The position numbers and the translations under genes are program-made. 64,000 nt of DNA, from the NCBI RefSeq assembly GCF_013177295.1, contig NZ_CP053642.1:1550001-1614000 (forward strand). The letters are read 5' to 3'. Under the pieces are notes generated by a model. It was not told the DNA's origin, did no database searches, and worked only from the letters and a program-made list of their open reading frames with translations. Numbering within the stretch: the first letter of the stretch is position 1; each line of letters begins with the position of its first letter. Source of the DNA: Actinomyces marmotae (GTDB lineage: Bacteria > Actinomycetota > Actinomycetes > Actinomycetales > Actinomycetaceae). Shown here piece after piece: positions 36,136 to 45,444 of this stretch.

Positions 36136-37098
36136 ATGCCTGATATGTCGCGTTCGTCCGCTGAGCAGCTCCCTGAGAGGCCCGGACCGGGCATGACGGG
36201 GCCCGGGGCCTGGGTCTTCTCGGCCACGGGCTCCGTGTGGTCGATCCGCAGCCGTGACCCACTTCCCCACCAGGCGCGCCGGGGCGTCATATCGCTGGTC
36301 GAGGGATTCGAGAGCACGTGGTCGAGGTTCCGCGCCGACTCCCTCATCAGCCGAGCCGCGGACGGGAGGCTCGGCGGCGGGCCGATCCGCCTGGAGCTGC
36401 CGGAGGGGGCAGGGGCCATGCTGGACCTGTACGACCGCCTTCACGCCGCCACCGGGGGCCGGATCGATCCGCTGGTGGGCGCTGACCTGGTCGCCCTCGG
36501 CTACGACCCCGCCTACTCCTTCACCGTGCGCGCCGGGTCGGTGACGAACCTGGGCCCGCCGGGCCGGGGAACGTGGGGGGAGGTCGCCCATCACGAGGGG
36601 GACGCGCTCATCCTCAAGCGCCCCGCACTGGTGGATGTGGGCGCGGTCGGCAAGGGATTCCTCGCTGACCTCGTGGGGGCGCTGCTCCTGGAATCGGGTG
36701 TGGAGGACTTCGTCGTCGACGCCGGCGGGGACGTGCTCGTCCATGCCGACGAGCCGGTGAGGATCGGGCTGGAGGATCCCGCCGATAGCACCCGCGTGGT
36801 CGGCGCCGTGGAGATCGCGCGCGGCGCGGTGGCCGGCTCGGGGACCAGTCGCCGGGCGTGGGGCGACGGCCTGCATCACATCCTCGACGGCCTCACCGGC
36901 AGGCCGGCGGCCCGGATGACGGCGACCTGGGCGATCGCCGAGACCTGCGCTGCCGCGGACGGCCTATCCAGCGCGCTTTTCCTCACTCGCCCGGAGGAGC
37001 TGGCGGCCTCGGGCCTGCGCTTCGAGTGCGCCGTCCTGCGCGCTGACGGGAGCGCGGAGGTCTCCCGGGGCCTGCCCGGCTCGCTGTTCACCGCCTGA
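36136..37098 (+). CDS. apbE: FAD:protein FMN transferase
   Basis: 320 residues, ApbE family. Uses FAD to attach FMN through a phosphoester to Thr or Ser in flavinylation motifs. Visible motifs: RIDPLVGADLVALGYD, VDVGAVGKGFLADLV and VVDAGGDVLVH (Mg/FAD-binding), and HHILDGLTGRPA near the C-terminus. No signal peptide or lipobox is evident, suggesting it acts inside the cell, unlike lipoprotein ApbEs, or is exported another way. It is divergent from the iron operon whose last gene encodes its probable substrate. The ATG at 36145 is an alternative start. Confidence 0.93.
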   Translation: MPDMSRSSAEQLPERPGPGMTGPGAWVFSATGSVWSIRSRDPLPHQARRGVISLVEGFESTWSRFRADSLISRAADGRLGGGPIRLELPEGAGAMLDLYDRLHAATGGRIDPLVGADLVALGYDPAYSFTVRAGSVTNLGPPGRGTWGEVAHHEGDALILKRPALVDVGAVGKGFLADLVGALLLESGVEDFVVDAGGDVLVHADEPVRIGLEDPADSTRVVGAVEIARGAVAGSGTSRRAWGDGLHHILDGLTGRPAARMTATWAIAETCAAADGLSSALFLTRPEELAASGLRFECAVLRADGSAEVSRGLPGSLFTA

Positions 37099-37144
37099 CC
37101 AGCCGGTCGCGCCGCATGCGGCCGGCGGGGGTATCCGCGGCTGG

Positions 37145-37780
37145 CGGTGCGTCCTCCCCGAGCAGTGCCATCTGCACCCAGCGGAGCCATCCACCCCGAG
37201 CGGAGCCATCCGCACCCAGCGGTGCGTCCTCCCCGCACCAGTCGGCGCAATGCGCACCAGTCAGTGCCATCTGCACCCAGCGGAGCCATCCGCACCCAGC
37301 GGTGCGTCCTCCCCGCACCAGTCGGTGTTCCCCGCACCAGTCGGCGCAATCCGCACCGGTCAGTGCCATCTGCACCCAGCGGCGCCATCCACCCCGAGCG
37401 GAGCCATCTGCACCCAGCGGTGCGTCCTCCCCGCACCAGTCGGTGTTCCCCGCACCAGTCGGCGCAATCCGCACCAGTCGGTGTTCCCCGCACCAGTCGG
37501 CGCAATCCGCACCGGTCAGTGCCATCTGCACCCAGCGGCGCCATCCACCCCGAGCGGAGCGATCCACCCCGAGCGGAGCCATCTGCACCCAGCGGTGCGT
37601 CCTCCCCGCACCAGTCGGCGCCATCCGCACCAGTCGGAGCCATCCGCACCAGTCGGAGCCATCCGCACCCAGCGGAGCGATCCACCCCGAGCGGAGCCAT
37701 CCGCACCCAGCGGTGCGTCCTCCCCGCACCAGTCGGAGCCATCCGCACCAGTCGGCGCCATCCGCACCGGTCAGTGCGGC
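37145..37780. repeat. Island of about 33 tandem 19-bp repeats
   Basis: A 636-bp tract of variants of one 19-bp unit, general form GCACC-AGTCGG-GCAATCC or GCACCCAGCGGAGCCATCC. Consecutive CAGTC starts at 37456, 37475 and 37494 show the 19-bp period. Because 19 is not a multiple of three, all three frames on both strands stay open and give fake ORFs. It fills the space between the convergent apbE and miaB genes. Confidence 0.92.
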
Positions 37781-38095
37781 TCCCTCGCTCGCCGAGGCTA
37801 TGGCTGCGCGCACGCGATTGATCCGCGTGCCATGAGAGCCCCGGCACGCCCCCATGAGCGCGTCTCCCAGAGCAGGATCGTCATGGCGATCATCATTGCC
37901 GCGGCGATCCTCGCGCTCGTCTCCGAGCGACGGCCCCTGAGGAGACTCCCTTGCCACAGGTACCGGGGCCGCAATGGGGAAGAGTTCGTCCTAGGTCTGG
38001 ACGAGTGGCCCCTTGTCACAGGCACCGGGGCCGCAAGGATCCGGAGACCACGAAGACGGCCTCGCGGTCCCGTCCCGATCTGGACCGCCACCTCC
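37781..38095. other. Intergenic region with two 24-bp repeat copies
   Basis: Near-identical copies at 37951-37974 and 38013-38036 share CACAGG-ACCGGGGCCGCAA, 62 bp apart. A small plus-strand frame (37832-38113) encodes one hydrophobic segment (IVMAIIIAAAILALV) but has no ribosome-binding site and overlaps the miaB 3' end, so it is not called as a gene. Confidence 0.5.
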
Positions 38096-39760
38096 TCAGC
38101 GAGCGGGTCCTGACGCGCCCACGCGCAGGGTGGGCAGTCCCAGGCTCACCGGGGCGGTGTCAGACTCCGGCGCGGCATGGGCCTGGGCCTGGCGGCGCTC
38201 CCAGGCGTCGCCGGCGCGGGTGCGGCGCACCTCGAACAGGGAGGGCCCGTCGTCGTACCAGGCGCGATCCCCAGCGGAGCGGGCCTCCCCGGCGGCGCGC
38301 TCGGCCTCGCTCAGCGCCCGCCCACACAGGGCGGAGTCGGCGATGAGGTTGTGGGGCGCGCCATGGGTGACGCGCACGGTCACCATGTCCCCGGGCCGGG
38401 GCGCTCCCTGCGCGTAGTCGTGAGCGGACAGCCCGGCGGGCAGGGCGGCGTGGACGAGGCGGTTGTCCGCGGCGCGCCCCGAGACGCGGGCGGTGACGGC
38501 GTCGCGCCGCCCCTCACCCTCGGCCACAAGCACCTCGATCACCCGGCCCTCCTGGGCCATGTTCTCCTCATGGGTGATGCGCCGCACGAGCTCGTCCAGG
38601 CGGCGGTAGCGGTCCTTGACCACCTCGGCGGGCACGGGCTCCAGGTCCGCCGCGGGCGTTCCGGGGCGCGGGGAGTACTCGAAGGTGAAGGCGGAGGCGA
38701 AGCGGGCCTCCTCGACGATGTCGAGCGTGGCCTGGAAGTCCTCCTCCGTCTCCCCGGGGAAGCCGACGATGATGTCGGTGGTGATGGCCGCCTCGGGCAT
38801 AGCGGCGCGCACGCGCTGAAGGATCCTGAGGAAGCGCTCGGAGCGGTAGGAGCGGCGCATGGCGCGAAGGACGCGGTCGGATCCGGATTGCAGCGGCATG
38901 TGGAGGCTGGGCATGACGGCGGGGGTGGAGGCCATGGCCTCGATGACGTCGTCGGTGAAGGCCGCCGGGTGGGGGCTGGTGAAGCGCACCCGCTCGATGC
39001 CCTCGACTCCCCCCGCGGCGCGCAGCAGCTTGGCGAAGGCGCCGCGGTCCCCGAAGCCGACCCCGTAGGAGTTGACGTTCTGGCCCAGCAGCGTGACCTC
39101 GATGGCGCCCTGGTTCGCGACCGCCTCGATCTCGGCCAGGACCTCCCCGGGTCGGCGGTCGCGCTGCTTGCCGCGCAGGGAGGGCACGATGCAGAAGGTG
39201 CATGTGTTGTTGCAGCCCACGGCAATGGAGACCCAGGCGGCGTAGGCGGACTCGCGGCGGGTGGGCAGGGTGGAGGGGAAGACCTTGAGGGACTCCTCGA
39301 TCTCGACGGCGGCCGCCGCGTTGTGGCGGGCGCGCTCGAGCAGGGCCGGCAGGGCGTCGAGGTTGTGGGTGCCGAAGACGACGTCGACCCACGGCGCCCT
39401 GTCCACGATCCCCTGTCCCATCTGCTGGGCGAGGCACCCGGCGACGGCGATCTGCATCCCGGGGCGCTCGCGCTTGACGGCGGCCAGCTGGCCGAGATTG
39501 CCGAACAGGCGCGTGGCAGCGTTCTCCCGCACGGAGCAGGTGTTGACAATGACAACATCCGCGCCGCCGTCGCCGGCCTCAGTGGCGCGGGCCGCGGCGG
39601 CGGGGACGTCGTCCGCGCTCACGTAGCCCGCGGCCTCGAGGAGCCCGGCCATGCGCTCGGAGTCGTGGACGTTCATCTGGCAGCCGAGAGTGCGCACGTG
39701 ATAGGTGCGCGGGGCGCGCGCGTCGGCGGCGCTCATCGGAGTGGTCATCGTGGCAGTCAT
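38096..39760 (-). CDS. miaB: tRNA-2-methylthio-N6-dimethylallyladenosine synthase
   Basis: Radical-SAM methylthiotransferase acting on i6A37 made by MiaA. Domain order: UPF0004 domain from [18 protein letters not shown] with its Cys ligands, the radical-SAM CxxxCxxC in [12 protein letters not shown], and a C-terminal TRAM domain ([21 protein letters not shown]). The C-terminal tail of about 60 residues extends beyond the usual end. Starts [15 protein letters not shown] at 39760; ATGs at 39748 and 39736 are alternatives. 554 residues. Confidence 0.95.
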   Translation of the reverse strand: MTATMTTPMSAADARAPRTYHVRTLGCQMNVHDSERMAGLLEAAGYVSADDVPAAAARATEAGDGGADVVIVNTCSVRENAATRLFGNLGQLAAVKRERPGMQIAVAGCLAQQMGQGIVDRAPWVDVVFGTHNLDALPALLERARHNAAAAVEIEESLKVFPSTLPTRRESAYAAWVSIAVGCNNTCTFCIVPSLRGKQRDRRPGEVLAEIEAVANQGAIEVTLLGQNVNSYGVGFGDRGAFAKLLRAAGGVEGIERVRFTSPHPAAFTDDVIEAMASTPAVMPSLHMPLQSGSDRVLRAMRRSYRSERFLRILQRVRAAMPEAAITTDIIVGFPGETEEDFQATLDIVEEARFASAFTFEYSPRPGTPAADLEPVPAEVVKDRYRRLDELVRRITHEENMAQEGRVIEVLVAEGEGRRDAVTARVSGRAADNRLVHAALPAGLSAHDYAQGAPRPGDMVTVRVTHGAPHNLIADSALCGRALSEAERAAGEARSAGDRAWYDDGPSLFEVRRTRAGDAWERRQAQAHAAPESDTAPVSLGLPTLRVGASGPAR

Positions 39761-39771
39761 CGCCAGGCAGT

Positions 39772-40947
39772 CTAGGCGCTGGAGCCCCTCAGGCCGGCCT
39801 CGACCGCGCGGGTCCACGGCTCGATGGCCAGAGCGGCGGCGCCACGCGCCCATTCGCCGAAGGAGAAGGAACGGGTGAGGATGCGCGGCGGCGGCGCGGA
39901 CCAGTGGCGAGATCTCTCCACGGCGGCGTCGAAGACCTGCCGGTGCGCCTCAACGAGCCCCACCGACTCCCCGGAGACCACGACGAGCTCAGGATCGACG
40001 AGGGCCACGATCGAGCCGACGATCCTCCCGGCGGCGTCGGAGGCGGCCTCGAGGACGCCCGCCAGCTGGGGATCGCGGGCGAGTTCGGTGAGCCCCGCGG
40101 GCCCGACGATCTCCTCCGGGGACACATGGCGCCCGAGCACCTCCGAGGCCTGGTGGGCGATGCCCGGCGCGGCCGCGAGCGCCCGGGCGCAGCCCACGTG
40201 GCCCATCTCGCAGGCCGGGCCCTCCTCACGCAGGGGAAGATGGCCGATGCTGCCGGCGGCGCCGTGAGCCCCGGCGATCGTGCGCCCCCCGATGACGAGG
40301 CCGCAGCCGATCCCCGCTCCGATGGTGAGCAGGGCAAAGGGATCGACGCCGTGGCCGAGCCCGAACCAGGCCTCGGCGTGGGTGAAGGCGCGCACATCAT
40401 TGGCCACGATGGCGTCGAGCCCGGTGGCCTCCCGCAGCCGCTCCCCGATGGGCTCATCCCGCCACCCCAGGAAGGGGGCGACTGCGATGGTGGCGCCATC
40501 CACCACGCTGGCCCCCAGCGACAGCCCGATGCCGGACAGCGCCATCCCGGTGGAGCGCTCGATGCGCCGGGAGAGCCCTGCGATCTGCTCGACGACGCCG
40601 TCCGGATCCCGCGCGGCCAGGGGCTCGGAAACCTCGACGAGCGGAGAGCCGAGCGGGTCGATGACCTGGGCGTAAAGGTCCTTGGCAGTGAGCTTGATGC
40701 CGAGCAGCGCGGCGGCGCGGGGCGCGAGGCGCAGGCGTTTGGCAGGGCGCCCGGCCTCAGCGGCGGTCGGCGCGGACGGCTCATCCTCCAGGAGCAGGCC
40801 GTCCTCGATCAGCGGGCGCACGGCGCGGGAGAGCGTGGGCGCCGACAGGCCGAGATGATCGGCCAGGTCCGTGCGGGTCCGGGGACCGGCGGCCGCCAAG
40901 CGCAGGAGCACCCTCGATGCCGGTCCCGCGGCAGCGGTGGCCTCCAT
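39772..40947 (-). CDS. ROK-family transcriptional regulator of alpha-galactoside genes
   Basis: 391 residues. N-terminal winged HTH (about residues 8-65: [34 protein letters not shown]) and a ROK sugar-kinase-like domain with [14 protein letters not shown] and a Cys cluster region CEMGHVGC. NagC/XylR-type proteins use this domain to sense sugars. It is divergent from the GH36-ABC operon and probably represses it until an alpha-galactoside or derivative is present. The ATG at 40947 has GGAGGAG upstream. Confidence 0.9.
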   Translation of the reverse strand: MEATAAAGPASRVLLRLAAAGPRTRTDLADHLGLSAPTLSRAVRPLIEDGLLLEDEPSAPTAAEAGRPAKRLRLAPRAAALLGIKLTAKDLYAQVIDPLGSPLVEVSEPLAARDPDGVVEQIAGLSRRIERSTGMALSGIGLSLGASVVDGATIAVAPFLGWRDEPIGERLREATGLDAIVANDVRAFTHAEAWFGLGHGVDPFALLTIGAGIGCGLVIGGRTIAGAHGAAGSIGHLPLREEGPACEMGHVGCARALAAAPGIAHQASEVLGRHVSPEEIVGPAGLTELARDPQLAGVLEAASDAAGRIVGSIVALVDPELVVVSGESVGLVEAHRQVFDAAVERSRHWSAPPPRILTRSFSFGEWARGAAALAIEPWTRAVEAGLRGSSA

Positions 40948-41164
40948 GCCCGCTCCTCCCCCATGCGCTCGTCGTCCGCCGGGGGAATCCTGCCACACCG
41001 GCGCCCGGCTCCCCCACGGGACGCGCGCCCCGGCTCCCCCGCGGGACGCGCACCCCGCCACCCTCCGGGCGCCCCGGCGCCCTCCCGGCGCCCCTGCGCC
41101 CTCCCGGCGCCCGAGGCTCCCTCCATGTGAGCAGGGTCTTGACACCTCATCACCACCCATTTAT

Positions 41165-41177
41165 TTTCATCTTGAAA
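41165..41177. promoter_or_regulatory. AT-rich palindrome upstream of alpha-galactosidase (candidate ROK operator)
   Basis: TTTCA-TCT-TGAAA is a perfect inverted repeat inside an A/T-rich island (about 41155-41180) in an otherwise G/C-rich 289-bp divergent region (40948-41236). It is a plausible promoter-overlapping operator for the ROK regulator. The rest of the region, 40975-41125, shows only C-rich GGCGCCC-type repeats. Confidence 0.5.
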
Positions 41178-41236
41178 GGAATGGTTCGCGGCGTCGCGGA
41201 CCGCCAGGAGGCCCCCTCGGGCCCGGAAGGACGACG

Positions 41237-43435
41237 ATGACCCTCCACCTCCGCTCCGGCGGCACCTCCCTTGTTCTGGACACCCCCGTGGACCGCTTCC
41301 CCGTGGTGCGCCACTGGGGGGCCGATCTCGGCCCCCTCGACGGCAGCGCCCTCCAGGACGCCGGCCGCGCGTCAGCCACCACGCTCGGCGCGAACTCCGC
41401 CTGGATCTGCAACGACCTGCCGATCCTCCCCCACGCCAGCCTGGGCTGGTCGGCCCGCCCCGCCATCGGCCTGCACCGGGTGGACGGAACCGCCTTCTCC
41501 TTCCACCCCACCCAGGTCGACCACGAGTGGTGGGCCGAGGAACCACCGGCCGCCGGGGAGGGGCCTGCCGCTCCCACCACCCCCATCGTCGTCTCGACGG
41601 CCGTCGATGAGGCACACGGGGTGAGCATCGTCAGCGAGATCCGCCTGGAGGAGTCCGGGCTCGTGCGCGTGCGCGCCACGGTCACCAACGAGCCGGGCGG
41701 GCGCCTCGAGCTGGCCAGCGGCCTCGTCGTCGACGAGATCACTCCCGCGCTGCCCCTCCCCCAGGGCGCCGATGAGATCCTGGACATGTCCGGGCACCAC
41801 ATCAATGAGCGCCGCCTCCAGCGCCACCGCCTCACCGCGGGCACGCACCTGCGCGAGTCCTGGGAGGGCCGGCCCGGGCACGACGCCACCACCTGGCTCG
41901 CCGCCGGACGCGCCGGCTTCGGCTGGCGCGCGGGCACGGTCCACGGCGTCCACCTGGCCTGGTCGGGCTCCACGCGCTCGCTCATCATGAGCCCCTCCCA
42001 GGGCAGGGCGCTCATCGGCGCCGGCGAGCTGCTCGCCCCCGGTGAGGTCATCCTGGCCCCGGGGGAGTCCTACACCTCCCCGTGGGCGGTCTTCTCCTGG
42101 GGCGAGGGCCTGGACGCGCTGGCGCACCGCTCCCACGCCTTCCTGCGCTCACTGCCCTCCCACCCTCAGCGCCCCCGGCCGGTGCTGCTCAACACCTGGG
42201 AGGCCGTCTACTTCGACCACCGGCTCGACAAGCTCACGCGCCTGGCCGAGCTCGCCGCGGACGTGGGCATCGAGCGCTTCGTCCTCGACGACGGCTGGTT
42301 CGGCTCCCGCCGAGACGACACCTCGGGCCTGGGCGACTGGCGGGTCTCGGCCGAGGCCTGGCCCGAGGGCCTGGGCCCTCTCGTGGATCGCGTCCACGAG
42401 CTCGGCATGGAGTTCGGGCTGTGGTTCGAGCCGGAGATGATCAACGTGGACTCCGAGCTCGCCCGCGCCCACCCGGACTGGATCCTGTCCGACGGGGCGG
42501 GGGGCGCTCCCGAGCACCGCAACCAGCGCGTCCTGGACCTGTGCGCCCCCGGCGCCTGGGACTACCTGTTCGAGTCGATCAGCGCCCTCGTGGAGCGCTA
42601 CTCCATCGCCTACATCAAGTGGGACCACAACTCCCCGCTCGTGGCCGTCGGCCACGAGGCGGCCTCCCCCACGGCCGGCCGGCGCGGCGGAGCGGCCGTC
42701 CACGACCAGACCCTCGCCCTCTACCGCCTCCTCGACGCCCTGCGCGAGCGCTTCGAGGACCTGGAGATCGAATCCTGCGCCGGCGGCGGCGGCCGCATCG
42801 ACATGGGCATCATGGAGCGCGCCCAGCGGGTGTGGGCCTCGGACTCCATCGACGCCCATGACCGCCAGGACATCCAGCGCGGCACCATGCTGCTGCTGCC
42901 CCCCGAGCTCGTCGGCACGCATGTGGGCGACGGCCGCGCGCACACGACGCTCCGCGACCTCGACCTCGACTTCCGCGCGGGCACGGCCCTATGGGGGCAC
43001 ATGGGCGTCGAATGGGACCTCACCAGCGCCGACGACGACGACCGCGAGCGCCTGGCCTCGATCATCGCCCTGCACAAAGAACTGCGCCCCCTGCTGCACT
43101 CGGGCCTGACGGTCCACGCGGACCTGGCCGACGACGACGCCCTGCGGATCGAGGGCGTGGTGTCCGCCGATGGCTCCGAGGCGGTCTACGAGATCGCCTG
43201 CCTGGGGCAGACCATCTCCTGGCCGACGGCCCCCCGGCCACTGCCCGGCCTGGACCCGGGGCGCCGCTACCGGATCGAGCTCGCGGCGCCGTCGTACCCC
43301 GAGTTGTCCCTGCGCCCGAGGTGGATGGACGAGCCGGTCACCCTGCCGGGCTCGTACCTGTCCACGACCGGCCTGGCCCTGCCGATCCTCCACCCCGACC
43401 ACCTCGTGCTGGTGCGCGCCACCGCCGTCGACTGA
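41237..43435 (+). CDS. GH36 alpha-galactosidase
   Basis: 732-residue cytoplasmic-type GH36 enzyme (no signal peptide) that hydrolyses terminal alpha-galactosides such as melibiose and raffinose. An N-terminal beta-sandwich is followed by the (beta/alpha)8 barrel with VLDDGWFGSRRDD and FGLWFEPEMIN. The nucleophile Asp is in YIKWDHNSP and the acid/base Asp in WASDSIDAHDRQ. The ATG at 41237 has GGAAGG at 6-base spacing. First gene of an operon with the sugar transporter, so imported oligosaccharides would be cut inside the cell. Confidence 0.95.
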   Translation: MTLHLRSGGTSLVLDTPVDRFPVVRHWGADLGPLDGSALQDAGRASATTLGANSAWICNDLPILPHASLGWSARPAIGLHRVDGTAFSFHPTQVDHEWWAEEPPAAGEGPAAPTTPIVVSTAVDEAHGVSIVSEIRLEESGLVRVRATVTNEPGGRLELASGLVVDEITPALPLPQGADEILDMSGHHINERRLQRHRLTAGTHLRESWEGRPGHDATTWLAAGRAGFGWRAGTVHGVHLAWSGSTRSLIMSPSQGRALIGAGELLAPGEVILAPGESYTSPWAVFSWGEGLDALAHRSHAFLRSLPSHPQRPRPVLLNTWEAVYFDHRLDKLTRLAELAADVGIERFVLDDGWFGSRRDDTSGLGDWRVSAEAWPEGLGPLVDRVHELGMEFGLWFEPEMINVDSELARAHPDWILSDGAGGAPEHRNQRVLDLCAPGAWDYLFESISALVERYSIAYIKWDHNSPLVAVGHEAASPTAGRRGGAAVHDQTLALYRLLDALRERFEDLEIESCAGGGGRIDMGIMERAQRVWASDSIDAHDRQDIQRGTMLLLPPELVGTHVGDGRAHTTLRDLDLDFRAGTALWGHMGVEWDLTSADDDDRERLASIIALHKELRPLLHSGLTVHADLADDDALRIEGVVSADGSEAVYEIACLGQTISWPTAPRPLPGLDPGRRYRIELAAPSYPELSLRPRWMDEPVTLPGSYLSTTGLALPILHPDHLVLVRATAVD

Positions 43436-43557
43436 CCCGCCGACCCGCGAGCGGCCGGCGCTGGGGCGCAGGGCCTGCTCGCCGTCGTCGTCCCCGGCCC
43501 CCTCCATCCGACTCGCCCCTGCCCCCTATCCGTTTCGACGATGATCTGGAAGGAACC

Positions 43558-44463
43558 ATGACCACCATCGCCTCATCGGCCCCACGACTGCGCGCCAGGC
43601 CGCGCAGCGACGCCCGCCTGGGATGGGCCTTCATCGCCCCCGCGGGCATCGGGCTCCTCGCCTTCTACATCTGGCCACTGCTGCGGGGCATCTGGCTGTC
43701 CTTCACCGAGTACAACCTGCTGACCCCGGCCTCCTTCAACGGGCTGGCCAACTACTCCCGCATGGTCCAGGACAAGATCTTCTGGAACGCGGTTCGGGTG
43801 ACCCTGGAGTACGTGGTCATCAACATCGGCCTGCAGACGGTGCTGGCCCTCGTCATCGCCGTCCTCATGCAGCGCTTGACCCAGTCGACGCTCGTGCGCT
43901 CCATCGTGCTGACCCCCTACCTCGTGTCGAACGTCGTGGCCGCCATGCTGTGGCTGTGGCTGCTGGACAACACGCTGGGCATCTCCAACCAGGTCATCGA
44001 GGCGGTGCTCGGCGACCGCGTGGACTTCTTCTCCTCCTCGCTGGCGATCCCCACGATCGCCATCATCAACGTGTGGCGGCACGTGGGCTACACGGCGCTG
44101 CTCATCTTCGCCGGCCTCCAGGCGATCCCCGGGGACGTCTACGAGGCGGGCAAGGTGGATGGCGCCAGCGAGTGGACGATGTTCTGGCGCATCACCATGC
44201 CGCTGCTGCGCCCGATCCTCGCCTTGGTCCTCATCATGACGGTGATCGGCTCCTTCCAGGTCTTCGACACGGTCTCCGTGACCACCGCCGGCGGCCCGGT
44301 CAACGCCAGCCGCGTGCTGCAGTTCTACCTGTACGACATGGCGTTCAGCCGCTTCCAGTTCGGCTACGCCTCCGCGATGGCCGTCGGGCTGCTCCTCATC
44401 CTGGCGGCGATCACCGCCCTGCAGTACCGCATGACCCGTGCGGGCGAGACCGATCTGAGCTGA
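43558..44463 (+). CDS. Sugar ABC transporter permease (MsmF-like)
   Basis: 301 residues with six predicted helices, CUT1-family inner-membrane permease. The EAA loop is YEAGKVDGASEWTMFWRITMPLLRP. The ATG at 43558 has GGAAGGAA upstream. It pairs with the permease that starts 14 bp after its stop. Likely substrate is an alpha-galactoside, from context. Confidence 0.93.
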   Translation: MTTIASSAPRLRARPRSDARLGWAFIAPAGIGLLAFYIWPLLRGIWLSFTEYNLLTPASFNGLANYSRMVQDKIFWNAVRVTLEYVVINIGLQTVLALVIAVLMQRLTQSTLVRSIVLTPYLVSNVVAAMLWLWLLDNTLGISNQVIEAVLGDRVDFFSSSLAIPTIAIINVWRHVGYTALLIFAGLQAIPGDVYEAGKVDGASEWTMFWRITMPLLRPILALVLIMTVIGSFQVFDTVSVTTAGGPVNASRVLQFYLYDMAFSRFQFGYASAMAVGLLLILAAITALQYRMTRAGETDLS

Positions 44464-44476
44464 GAGGGAACCGACC

Positions 44477-45436
44477 ATGACCACCACTGTCACCACCCCC
44501 TCAGCCGCACCCGGGAGGGCCGGGGCGGACAGCGTCCCCAAGAGGCGCAGCGCCCCCAAGAAGCGCGTCTCGGCAGGTCGCGTCGCCGCCTGGGTCGCCA
44601 TGGCCCTCATCATGGCCTTCACGCTCCTGCCCTTCTACTGGGTGCTGCGCACCGCGCTGTCCTCCAACGCGGGCATCTACGCCGATCCCGCCAACCCCCT
44701 GCCCGTGGACCTCAACTTCCGGGCCTTCGCCAGGGTCTTCGGCATGCAGTCCACCGAGGCGGCGATCGCCGACGGCGGCTCCGGCGCGGAGATCAACTTC
44801 TGGCTCTACCTGCGCAACTCGATCATCGTGTCCACGCTGGTCACGGTGGGCCAGGTGTTCTTCTCTGCCATGGCCGCCTACTCCTTCTCGCGCCTGCGCT
44901 GGAAGGGCCGCGATGCCGTCTTCGCCATCTTCCTGGCCGCGCTCATGGTGCCCTCGATCTTCACCCTGCTTCCGAACTTCGTGCTCATGAAGCAGCTGCG
45001 CCTCATCGACACCCTCCTGGGCGTGGCGCTGCCGACGATGCTCATGACGCCCTTCGCGGTGTTCTTCCTGCGCCAGTTCTTCATGAACATCCCCCGGGAG
45101 CTGGAGGAGGCGGCCCTCCTGGACGGGGCCTCGAAGACGAGGGTCTTCCTCACCCTCATCCTTCCCATGGCGAAAGCGCCCATCACCACGCTGGGGATTC
45201 TCACCTACATCACGGCCTGGAACGACTACTTCTGGCCGCTGCTGGTCTCCTACTCGGGCTCCTCCCGGGTGCTCACCGTGGCGCTGGCGGTCTTCAAGTC
45301 CCAGGCGCCCCAGACCGGCCCGGACTGGTCCGGCCTCATGGCGGCCACGCTCGTGGCGGCCCTCCCGATGCTGCTGCTGTTCATGGCCTTCGCCCGGCGC
45401 ATCGTCAACTCCATCGGCTTTACAGGCATCAAGTGA
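44477..45436 (+). CDS. Sugar ABC transporter permease (MsmG-like)
   Basis: 319 residues, CUT1-family permease with an N-terminal cytoplasmic Lys/Arg-rich tail and six helices. The EAA loop is LEEAALLDGASKTRVFLTLILPMAKAP, followed by the conserved AWNDYFWPL. It ends in VNSIGFTGIK, typical of the family. The solute-binding protein gene follows at once. No ATPase gene is encoded here, so the system probably uses a shared MsmK/UgpC-type ATPase elsewhere. Confidence 0.93.
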   Translation: MTTTVTTPSAAPGRAGADSVPKRRSAPKKRVSAGRVAAWVAMALIMAFTLLPFYWVLRTALSSNAGIYADPANPLPVDLNFRAFARVFGMQSTEAAIADGGSGAEINFWLYLRNSIIVSTLVTVGQVFFSAMAAYSFSRLRWKGRDAVFAIFLAALMVPSIFTLLPNFVLMKQLRLIDTLLGVALPTMLMTPFAVFFLRQFFMNIPRELEEAALLDGASKTRVFLTLILPMAKAPITTLGILTYITAWNDYFWPLLVSYSGSSRVLTVALAVFKSQAPQTGPDWSGLMAATLVAALPMLLLFMAFARRIVNSIGFTGIK

Positions 45437-45444
45437 GGCACCAG

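Noticed and set aside
37145..37780. CRISPR or integron array
   Set aside because: Units of 19 bp without spacers and no cas or integrase gene; no attC-like structures.
37147..37957. Several 220-320-codon frames through the 19-bp repeats
   Set aside because: Open frames in all phases follow from a repeat without stops and a 19-bp period. No start signals.
37832..38113. Small membrane-protein frame with one hydrophobic segment
   Set aside because: No ribosome-binding site; it overlaps the miaB 3' end and contains a 24-bp DNA repeat.
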